64,000 nt of DNA from Pseudomonas sp. ANT_J12 (lineage in GTDB: Bacteria; Pseudomonadota; Gammaproteobacteria; Pseudomonadales; Pseudomonadaceae): assembly GCF_008370045.1 (NCBI RefSeq), contig NZ_VOBN01000014.1, forward strand, positions 1 through 64,000. Direction: 5' to 3'. The notes below the pieces were generated by a model that ran no database searches, was not told the origin of the DNA, and saw nothing but the letters and a program-made list of their open reading frames with translations. Of the stretch, positions 34,300-42,076 are shown piece after piece; positions within the stretch are counted from its first letter, which is position 1; each line of letters starts with the position of its first letter. Position numbers and translations under genes: made by a program.

Positions 34300-36608
34300 G
34301 CGGCTTCTCACCGAACGTGCCCGGGATTCTCTATCGACGTCGGGTGCTTGTAGTGCATAACGGTACTGGCGCCGAGAGTGCCGGTCGTCACGCGACAGCG
34401 GCGCTGATCGACGCGTTGAAAGATCGCGATATCGATGTCATTGACGCCACTTCGGAAAGCGACGCGATAGCCCAACTCAGTATGCATTCGCTATTACAGG
34501 CAGTACTGGTCGATTGGGACCTTGCTGGTTCAAAAGATCACAAAAGTGCCCGGCACGTTATTGCTGCGGTGCGTGCACGTTCAGAGCGCCTGCCGATCTT
34601 TCTACTGGCCGCCAACGGCTCGGTGAGCGAAATGTCTGCCGATGTGCTCTCGCAGGTCAACGATTATGTTTGGCTGTTCGAGGATACGAAGAGTTTCCTT
34701 GGCGGCAGAATTGTCGCAGCGATCGATCGCTACCGCGCAACGCTGCTGCCGCCGATGTTCAAAGCGCTCGCCAGCTTCGCCGGCCAGTACGAATACTCAT
34801 GGCACACTCCCGGGCATGCGGGTGGCACCGCATTTATGAAGCACCCGACAGGTCGCGCCTTTGTGGAATTTTTTGGCGAGGAGTTGTTTCGCTCGGATTT
34901 GTCGATTTCGGTTGCAGAGGTTGGCTCCTTGCTTGATCACTCGGGCGCCATCGGGGAGGCAGAGCATAACGCTGCGCGGGTGTTTGGCGCCGATCGAACT
35001 TACTTCGTCACCAACGGCTCCTCGACGTCCAATCGCGTGATTCTGATGTCGAGCGTGACGCGTGACCAGATCGCACTGTGTGATCGCAATTGCCACAAGT
35101 CTGTCGAGCACGCGATGACGTTGTCTGGGGCGATACCGACCTACCTGATGCCGGTGCGTAATTATCTGGGGTTGATCGGTCCCATCCCGGCATCACGACT
35201 TACGGCCACGTCGGTCGCCAAGAGCATTGCGGCCAACCCTCTGGTTACCGAACTGATATCCCCCTCAGCCGTTCACGCAATCATCACGAACTCAACCTAC
35301 GACGGTTTGTGCTACGACGTCGAGCGGGTCGAGACGTTGCTTGGCAAGTCAGTCGATCGGCTGCATTTTGACGAAGCCTGGTATGGCTACGCACGTTTCA
35401 ATCCACTGTATTCAGGGCGTTACGCGATGCGTGGCGACCCCAAGACACCCCGTCCCGATGGGCCAACGATTTTTTCGACCCAGTCGACTCACAAGTTGCT
35501 TGCCGGGCTCTCCCAAGCCTCTTATATCCATGTGCGTGACGGCCGCCGGCCAATTGCGCATGGACGCTTTAACGAAGCATTCATGATGCACGCCTCGACA
35601 TCCCCGCAGTACGCCATCATTGCCTCAAACGACGTAGCGGCGGCGATGATGGACGGTCCCGGCGGCAAGGCTCTCACGGATGAAACGATTGCTGAGGCGA
35701 TTGCCTTTCGTCAGACGCTGGCGCGATTGAACGCTGAATTCACAGCGAAGGGCGATTGGTTTTTCAATGCCTGGCAACCGGAGACCGTCAATGAAGGCAC
35801 GGGGCACAAGAGAACGCCATTTCATTTGGCGGACCCTAAACGTCTAGCATGCGATCCAGCGGCCTGGGTGCTGCATCCGGGCGAAGCGTGGCACGGTTTC
35901 GACGATCTCGAGGACGGTTACTGCATGCTCGATCCGATCAAAGTATCGGTGGTCACTCCTGGCATGGGCCGGGACGGCAAGCTGAGTGCAACGGGCATTC
36001 CGGCATCACTCCTCGCTGCGTGCCTGGACGCGCAAGGGATCGTGGTGGAAAAGACCACCGACTTCACCAGTCTTTTCCTTTTTTCGATGGGGGTGACGCG
36101 TGGCAAGTGGGGAACCCTGATTAACGCGCTCCTGGGTTTTCATCGAGACGTCCTCGCCAACACACCACTGGAGCTATCAATCCCGGCGTTGGTCGCCGCT
36201 CATCCTCAGCAGTACGGCCTGCTGGGTCTCGGCGACCTCGCTGAGGCGATGTTTGCTGCGGTGAAAAAGCACAAGACAACCGAGTTGATGTCAGCGGCAT
36301 TTGGGGTATTGCCGGTGCCCGTCCTGTCACCGGTCAGCGCGTACGAACTCCTCGTTAACAACCGTGTGGAGTCGCTGCCACTGGACCAGATTGCGGGTCG
36401 CACCGTTGCAACCGGCGTGGTGCCGTATCCCCCAGGAATACCGTTGCTGATGCCCGGAGAAAATATGGGTATAGCAACAGGCCCAATGCTCGGCTACCTG
36501 AAAGCCCTCGAGGCATTTGATGCTGAAATGCCGGGCTTTTCCCATGACACGCATGGCGTTGAAGTCGTCGGCGGCCGCTATCAGATTTTGTGTATTACTG
36601 AGGATTGA
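34296..36608 (+). CDS. Orn/Lys/Arg decarboxylase, PLP-dependent (second of pair)
   Basis: 770 residues with the same architecture: CheY-like wing domain starting RRRVLVVHNGTG and containing AVLVDWDLAG, PLP Lys400 in STHKLLAGLSQAS, HTPGHAGG block, and FDEAWYGYARF active-site region. It differs clearly from its neighbour in sequence, so the pair is not a recent duplication and may have different substrates or form mixed oligomers. Coupled by a 4-bp overlap. The antiporter starts 5 bp after its stop, so the three are one transcript. Confidence 0.9.
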   Translation: MSGFSPNVPGILYRRRVLVVHNGTGAESAGRHATAALIDALKDRDIDVIDATSESDAIAQLSMHSLLQAVLVDWDLAGSKDHKSARHVIAAVRARSERLPIFLLAANGSVSEMSADVLSQVNDYVWLFEDTKSFLGGRIVAAIDRYRATLLPPMFKALASFAGQYEYSWHTPGHAGGTAFMKHPTGRAFVEFFGEELFRSDLSISVAEVGSLLDHSGAIGEAEHNAARVFGADRTYFVTNGSSTSNRVILMSSVTRDQIALCDRNCHKSVEHAMTLSGAIPTYLMPVRNYLGLIGPIPASRLTATSVAKSIAANPLVTELISPSAVHAIITNSTYDGLCYDVERVETLLGKSVDRLHFDEAWYGYARFNPLYSGRYAMRGDPKTPRPDGPTIFSTQSTHKLLAGLSQASYIHVRDGRRPIAHGRFNEAFMMHASTSPQYAIIASNDVAAAMMDGPGGKALTDETIAEAIAFRQTLARLNAEFTAKGDWFFNAWQPETVNEGTGHKRTPFHLADPKRLACDPAAWVLHPGEAWHGFDDLEDGYCMLDPIKVSVVTPGMGRDGKLSATGIPASLLAACLDAQGIVVEKTTDFTSLFLFSMGVTRGKWGTLINALLGFHRDVLANTPLELSIPALVAAHPQQYGLLGLGDLAEAMFAAVKKHKTTELMSAAFGVLPVPVLSPVSAYELLVNNRVESLPLDQIAGRTVATGVVPYPPGIPLLMPGENMGIATGPMLGYLKALEAFDAEMPGFSHDTHGVEVVGGRYQILCITED

Positions 36609-36612
36609 TCCC

Positions 36613-38136
36613 ATGAAAGCAGCCACAGCAGCGGGCGTTATTCCGGATTCTGGCGCCTCAACCGCTTCGACGAACGTACCCGCCAAGAACAAGCTGGGTA
36701 TGCTCTCCATGACCCTGTTGGTGATCGGCGCAATGGTGGGGGGAGGGGCCTTCAACCTGCCACAGAACATGGCACAACATGCCGGGTTGGGCGCGGTACT
36801 TATCGCCTGGCTGGTTTCCGGGCTCGGGATTTTCTTTCTGGCCCGAACTTTCCAGGTGCTTGCCGACATCAAGCCTGAGATTACCGCCGGCATCTACATG
36901 TACTCGCGTAAGGGCTTCGGCAAGTTCGCCGGATTTCAGGTCGCTTGGGGTTACTGGCTCTCGTCCGCCTTCGGCAATGTTGGCTTCGCGGTACTGCTGA
37001 TGGACACACTCAACTACTTCTTTCCTCCTTATTTTGAGGGCGGGAATACGTGGTTGGCGATTTTGATCGGATCCAGCGTCTTCTGGATACTGAACTGGCT
37101 CGTATTACGCGGCGTCAAAAGTGCGTCGGCCCTTAACGTGATCGGCACGATTGCCAAGTTCGTCCCGATCGCAGTCTTCCTCGGCGTTGTCGTGATATCG
37201 ATGAAAGCAGGCCTGTTCACGACCGACTTCTGGGGCAATGTAAGCGATAACGTGTCGGGTGGTAAGCCGCTGGGTAACCTGCTGGAGCAGGTCAAGAGCA
37301 CCATGCTCGTGACGCTGTGGGTCTTCATCGGCATAGAAGGCGCAGTGGTGATGTCCGACGAGTCGGATGCCAAGACCGTGAGCCGAGCAACGTTGATGGG
37401 GTTCTTCGTTACGTTGCTACTGTACGTCCTTATTTCCGTGCTGCCCTTTGGGATCATGACCCAGGCTCAGTTGTCGGTTATCTCGCCACCGTCCATGGCG
37501 GCGATTCTCGGCTCGATTGTCGGCAAATGGGGCGAGTATTTCGTTAATGGTGGGGTCTTGATATCGGTTCTTGCCTGCTGGCTGGTTTGGACGATGCTCG
37601 TCGCAGAACTGCCCTGGGCCGCGGCGAAGGACGGGACATTTCCCCAAGCGTTCGCCGTGACCAACAAAAAGGGTTCGGCCTCTGTTTCGCTGTGGGTTTC
37701 CACCGTCGTTATGCAAGCCGTGATGATTCTGATGTTCTTCTCGAACAACGCCTGGAACGTGATGCTTTCCATCACTGGCGTGATGATTTTGCCGGCTTAC
37801 ATTGGTGCCACCGGCTTCTTGTGGAAAATCATGGTCAATGGCAGTTACCCGCCAACCGCAAAAATTGGCAGAACCACAGCGCTGGTCAGTAGCGTGCTGG
37901 GCACGGTCTACGGATTCTGGCTGGTGTACGCGGCGGGCCTCGAATACATGATTGCCGGTGCAGTGTTCTTCGCCATTGGCAACCTCGTTTTCATCTGGGC
38001 TCGCAAAGAGCACGCGCCGACTGAGCCGGTGTTCAAAAAGGTCGAGATGATTGTTGCCGCGGTGCTTGTGGTCCTTGGCGTGTTGGCGATGTGGATGCTG
38101 TTCAGCGGGCATCTGACGCAGGTCTATTCGCCTTGA
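36613..38136 (+). CDS. arcD: basic amino acid/polyamine antiporter (ArcD-like, APC superfamily)
   Basis: 507 residues, about 12-13 membrane segments, the first carrying IGAMVGGGAFNLPQNMA, the substrate-binding unwound-helix motif of ArcD-type exchangers. It swaps external arginine (or another basic amino acid) for ornithine, agmatine or a diamine. ATG 36613 is used; the frame extends upstream into the decarboxylase gene and has no ribosome site there. Context allows two roles: partner of the adjacent decarboxylases, or arginine-ornithine exchanger for arcABC 20 kb away, which has no antiporter of its own. Confidence 0.88.
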   Translation: MKAATAAGVIPDSGASTASTNVPAKNKLGMLSMTLLVIGAMVGGGAFNLPQNMAQHAGLGAVLIAWLVSGLGIFFLARTFQVLADIKPEITAGIYMYSRKGFGKFAGFQVAWGYWLSSAFGNVGFAVLLMDTLNYFFPPYFEGGNTWLAILIGSSVFWILNWLVLRGVKSASALNVIGTIAKFVPIAVFLGVVVISMKAGLFTTDFWGNVSDNVSGGKPLGNLLEQVKSTMLVTLWVFIGIEGAVVMSDESDAKTVSRATLMGFFVTLLLYVLISVLPFGIMTQAQLSVISPPSMAAILGSIVGKWGEYFVNGGVLISVLACWLVWTMLVAELPWAAAKDGTFPQAFAVTNKKGSASVSLWVSTVVMQAVMILMFFSNNAWNVMLSITGVMILPAYIGATGFLWKIMVNGSYPPTAKIGRTTALVSSVLGTVYGFWLVYAAGLEYMIAGAVFFAIGNLVFIWARKEHAPTEPVFKKVEMIVAAVLVVLGVLAMWMLFSGHLTQVYSP

Positions 38137-38256
38137 GTAAGGTCGCACCGTACACCCATTCGAAAAACGGCAACTGACACGTCGCCCTTGCAAGAGGCAT
38201 GGGCCGAACAGATCAGCCTTCAGAGAGGGTGGCTAACTCACAAGCGGGAGCTTTCA

Positions 38257-38697
38257 ATGAAAAGTTCATATCTTGCGTTTGTAGCGCTTTTTACCTCGAC
38301 ATTTTGCTTGGCGGCTCCACTCGATGGCGCCGCCCTCTACCAAAATAACTGCGCCCAATGCCACGGCGAGCGTGGAATGGGTGGGACCGTTGGCATGGGC
38401 AACATGACGCCAGGCGCGAGCGGGACAATGGCTGGGAAGGGCATGATGAACGGCACGTCCGGCAAAGGCGGCTCGCAAATGATGGGGCTCAAAGCACCGA
38501 AGCTTGTCGGTGATGCCAGCGCCTGGGAGCCTGAACTATTCGAACGCGCGGTGCTTCAAGGGATCGATGATGAAGGCCAGCCACTGAACAAAGTCATGCC
38601 TCATTGGGGCTCGTCGAGCTTCAGATCCGACCATGGAACTGCGCCCACCAAAGAAGAAGTCGACGCCATTCAGCATTATTTGCAAGCACAGAAATAG
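38257..38697 (+). CDS. c-type cytochrome with Met/Gly-rich insert
   Basis: 146 residues: signal peptide (MKSSYLAFVALFTSTFCLAA), a single haem motif CAQCH, and a likely axial Met in NKVMPHW. Between them, residues about 45-85 hold at least eight Met in a Gly-rich context (GMGGTVGMGNMTPGASGTM and onward), unlike ordinary short cytochromes c. It sits between the ArcD-like gene and a copper-type P-ATPase; a copper-binding role for the Met-rich segment is inference. Acts in the periplasm as an electron carrier. GGGAG lies 6 nt before the ATG. Confidence 0.85.
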   Translation: MKSSYLAFVALFTSTFCLAAPLDGAALYQNNCAQCHGERGMGGTVGMGNMTPGASGTMAGKGMMNGTSGKGGSQMMGLKAPKLVGDASAWEPELFERAVLQGIDDEGQPLNKVMPHWGSSSFRSDHGTAPTKEEVDAIQHYLQAQK

Positions 38698-38787
38698 CAG
38701 GGCAAGCCGATCTGCGTTGTGTTACCGGCTGCGCAAGCAGGCCCTCCACACATCGCAGCCCTCGGGTTTCTCGCCGGAAGGGAAAAT

Positions 38788-40962
38788 ATGATGGACATGA
38801 ACACGCAAGACACGCACGCGCCCCAATTAGACCGTCAAACCAAACCGGTCGCCCCTGGCACAACGATCTACACCTGCCCGATGCACCCGGAAGTACGACA
38901 GAACGGTCCTGGCGCCTGCCCCAAATGCGGAATGACGCTGGAGCCAACCACCCCTGCCGTTGAGGAGTCCGAAAATCCGGAGTTAGAAGACTTCAGCCGC
39001 CGTTTCTACTGGACCTTGCCGCTGAGCATAATGGTTGCAGTACTCGCGATGATCGGCCCCCACCTGCAGTGGTTCGATATGGCCTTGCAGAGCTGGATAG
39101 AGCTGGCGCTGACTTTGCCAGTGGTGCTATGGGCAGGCCTGCCGTTCTTCAGAAGGGCAGTGCAATCGGTTCTGCACGCCAGCCCGAACATGTGGACATT
39201 GATTGGCCTCGGCACGTCGGCGGCGTTCGTCTACAGCGTAGTCGCGACTGCAGTGCCTGGGGTATTTCCGGCATCGTTCGTGGCGATGGGGCGTGTCTCG
39301 GTGTACTTCGACGCTGCAGCCATGATCATTTCGCTCACGTTGTTGGGCCAGGTGCTTGAGCTCAAAGCTCGATCGAAAACCGGCGCGGCCATCAAGTCCT
39401 TACTCGGCCTGGCACCCAAGACCGCGCGCCGTATTGCTGCCGACGGTAGCGAAGCGGATGTGGCGCTGGCCAGCGTACGCCAGGGCGACCAGTTGCGTGT
39501 TCGCCCTGGCGAGAAAGTGCCGGTGGACGGCGAAGTGGTCGAAGGCGCCAGCGCAGTCGATGAATCAATGCTCACCGGCGAACCTATGCCGGTGAGCAAA
39601 GGTGTCGGCGACAAACTGATTGGCGCCACCCTCAACACAAGCGGCGCACTGGTGATGCGCGCTGAGAAGATCGGCGCGGACTCCGTGCTTGCCAGCATTG
39701 TGCAGATGGTCTCGCAAGCACAGCGTTCGCGGGCTCCGATGCAGAGCATGGCTGACACCGTGGCCCGCTATTTCGTTATCACGGTCATCGGCATCTCGAT
39801 ACTGACCCTTTTTATATGGGGGCTGTTCGGGCCCACTTCGGCCGGGGAATCGAGCTGGGTCTACGGGCTGATCAATGCCGTGGCGGTTCTGATCGTTGCA
39901 TGCCCCTGCGCCCTGGGTTTGGCTACGCCGATGTCGATCATGGTCGCCAGTGGCAGGGCTGCGACGCAGGGCGTGCTGTTCAGAGACGCCGCGGCTATCG
40001 AGAACTTCTGCAAGGTCAATACGTTGATCGTCGACAAAACCGGAACCCTGACAGAGGGCAGACCGCGATTTGACCGTGTTGTCGCCGCCGAGGGCACTAC
40101 GGAGGAGGAAGTGCTAAAACTGGCCGCCAGCCTCGATCAAGGCAGCGAGCATCCACTCGCGACGGCCATCGTAAATGCTGCGCGCGAGCAGGGTATCGCC
40201 TTGGACAAAGCAGAAGACTTCGAGTCGAGCACCGGCATCGGCGTGCGCGGCCGGGTTGGGGGCAAGACCCTGGCCTTGGGTAACGCTGCGCTGATGACGC
40301 AACTGAAGATCTCGGTGGACAGTTTAAGAGAGCAGGCCGAGGCACTCAGAGCCGAAGGTGCCAGTGTCATGCTGCTGGCGGTGGACGGCGAGGCCGCGGG
40401 CCTGTTGGCAGTTTCAGACCCTGTGAAGGCCAGTTCCGCCGCGGCACTGGAGGGGCTCAAAGTCGCCGGCATTCGCGTCATCATGGCCACGGGTGATGGC
40501 CTGACCACCGCCAAGGCGGTTGCCGCGCGATTGGGAATTGATGAAGTGCACGGAGGAGTCACGCCGGCTGACAAACTCGCGCTGGTGGAAAAGCTGCAAC
40601 GCGAAGGGTGCGTCGTCGCAATGGCCGGAGACGGCATCAACGATGCCCCGGCATTGGCCAAGGCCGACGTAGGCGTAGCAATGGGAACAGGCACGGACGT
40701 GGCCATGAACAGCGCCCAGATTACCCTGGTCAAAGGCGACCTGCGCGGCATCGCCCAGGCACGTATGATTTCGGAGCAGACGGTCACCAACATGAAGCAG
40801 AACCTGGGGTTCGCGCTTGTCTACAATGCGCTTGGGATACCTTTGGCCGCCGGTCTGTTGTTCCCGATCACCGGTTGGTTGTTATCACCGATGGTCGCCG
40901 CGTTTGCCATGAGTCTAAGCTCATTGTCGGTGGTAACCAATGCGTTGCGGTTACGTCGATGA
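38788..40962 (+). CDS. heavy-metal (copper-type) P-ATPase
   Basis: 724 residues, type P1B. An N-terminal heavy-metal-binding domain YTCPMHPEVRQNGPGACPKC (Cys30, His33, Cys44, Cys47) replaces the usual HMA domains. Then eight membrane segments with CPC near residue 372, phosphorylation Asp416 in DKTGT, SEHPLA and GDGINDAPAL. It exports Cu(I) or a related soft metal. Similar proteins are called CopA or SilP; the CPC motif favours Cu(I)/Ag(I). The start at 38788 follows GGAAGGGAAAAT. No CopZ or CueR gene is nearby, so control is unknown. Confidence 0.9.
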   Translation: MMDMNTQDTHAPQLDRQTKPVAPGTTIYTCPMHPEVRQNGPGACPKCGMTLEPTTPAVEESENPELEDFSRRFYWTLPLSIMVAVLAMIGPHLQWFDMALQSWIELALTLPVVLWAGLPFFRRAVQSVLHASPNMWTLIGLGTSAAFVYSVVATAVPGVFPASFVAMGRVSVYFDAAAMIISLTLLGQVLELKARSKTGAAIKSLLGLAPKTARRIAADGSEADVALASVRQGDQLRVRPGEKVPVDGEVVEGASAVDESMLTGEPMPVSKGVGDKLIGATLNTSGALVMRAEKIGADSVLASIVQMVSQAQRSRAPMQSMADTVARYFVITVIGISILTLFIWGLFGPTSAGESSWVYGLINAVAVLIVACPCALGLATPMSIMVASGRAATQGVLFRDAAAIENFCKVNTLIVDKTGTLTEGRPRFDRVVAAEGTTEEEVLKLAASLDQGSEHPLATAIVNAAREQGIALDKAEDFESSTGIGVRGRVGGKTLALGNAALMTQLKISVDSLREQAEALRAEGASVMLLAVDGEAAGLLAVSDPVKASSAAALEGLKVAGIRVIMATGDGLTTAKAVAARLGIDEVHGGVTPADKLALVEKLQREGCVVAMAGDGINDAPALAKADVGVAMGTGTDVAMNSAQITLVKGDLRGIAQARMISEQTVTNMKQNLGFALVYNALGIPLAAGLLFPITGWLLSPMVAAFAMSLSSLSVVTNALRLRR

Positions 40963-41068
40963 GGTTCTACCTTGGATTGCACAACAAGGGGCGTCGCTCG
41001 CCCGTTCAATACGCTGACCGGACGAGCAACCTTGGCTGGGTTTCAACAACCTCCGATTTGTCTTGCAC

Positions 41069-41854
41069 TTATTTCTCTCGCTCTATGACGGTTTCAATCA
41101 GCCAATAGCCAGTACGCCCATAGTGGTTGTACAGATTCGACTCTCGTTCTCGGTTCAACTGGTGTGACGAATCATAAGGAGGCGATGCCTTGATCGACGC
41201 ACAGTCGAGGTCGACAGTGACGGATTTGTCCAGCCAACGGATCCCATCGATCCACTCGGGAGCAATCAAAACCTTGTGTCCGAGCCACCAGTTGCTGGTG
41301 TTGATCACAAGGTATTGAATCGCCCAGGTCTCTTCATCGATCAGCAGACTCTCCACGTGTCCCACTTCGCCATCAGTGGCTTTGATGTGATAGCCGATAA
41401 CGGCTTTGCAACTGCGTAAATTCGGGTCGTCATCGGCATGGCGCGCACGTTCAGCTTTTGCACTTTGTTCGCGAGCGTTTTCCTCTTGGACTTGGCTACC
41501 CGGAAGTCCAAAGCCTCCTGGGTATATCCCGGCCCAGTAATATGGATAACTGTAGTAGCCGAGGTATTTCATTTCGTGCTGTCGAGAGATCGGTTTATCG
41601 GTATCGATATCGGGACTGCATTTGACTTGTTCCTTGGTAATCGCGACGTGCAAACGCCGCAGCGCCCACTCGGGACGTTGAATGGCTAAAGGAGTAATCA
41701 GTACCTTGCGGCTGGCGAGCCAGTCACCGGTCTCGACGACGAAGTAACGGATCACCCACGCGTCATTATCGAAATAGAAGTCTTTGACTTCGCCGATGTC
41801 ACCATCGGTGGCGGCAATGGTGTAATCCTCCAGGTCATGCATGCTTCGTAACAT
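41069..41854 (-). CDS. PRC-barrel domain protein (two barrels)
   Basis: 261 residues with two PRC-barrel repeats: one near residues 5-75 (TDGDIGEVKDFYFDND, WVIRYFVVETGDWL) and one near 150-215 (TDGEVGHVESLLIDEE, WAIQYLVINTSNWWLG), joined by a Tyr/Gly-rich linker (MKYLGYYSYPYYWAGIYPGG). No signal peptide, so cytoplasmic. Such proteins occur in stress islands of Pseudomonas and Burkholderia; function is unknown. ATG 41854 has AAAGGA 7 nt upstream. Convergent with the copper ATPase. Confidence 0.85.
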   Translation of the reverse strand: MLRSMHDLEDYTIAATDGDIGEVKDFYFDNDAWVIRYFVVETGDWLASRKVLITPLAIQRPEWALRRLHVAITKEQVKCSPDIDTDKPISRQHEMKYLGYYSYPYYWAGIYPGGFGLPGSQVQEENAREQSAKAERARHADDDPNLRSCKAVIGYHIKATDGEVGHVESLLIDEETWAIQYLVINTSNWWLGHKVLIAPEWIDGIRWLDKSVTVDLDCASIKASPPYDSSHQLNRERESNLYNHYGRTGYWLIETVIEREK

Positions 41855-42076
41855 AGGACTGTCCTTTGTGGAGCACCGATCAATGTCCTCGGCACATGGA
41901 AACGCTGCAGGTCGAGTATTCGACTTGGCCAAGGACACTGTGCGCGTTACACCACTTAGCGTCTGTTCGGTGACGCACGCTGCCGAACCGAAACTGCAAA
42001 GTCATGATGGTTCAGCTGTAAGAATCGAAAGACCGAAAATGGAAGGCATTTTGCTGAAGATTGATTCACGGGAGAC

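Noticed and set aside
37417..38193. A 258-codon minus-strand frame
   Set aside because: It mirrors the ArcD-like gene, has an unlikely composition (many Arg, His and Gln) and no ribosome site.
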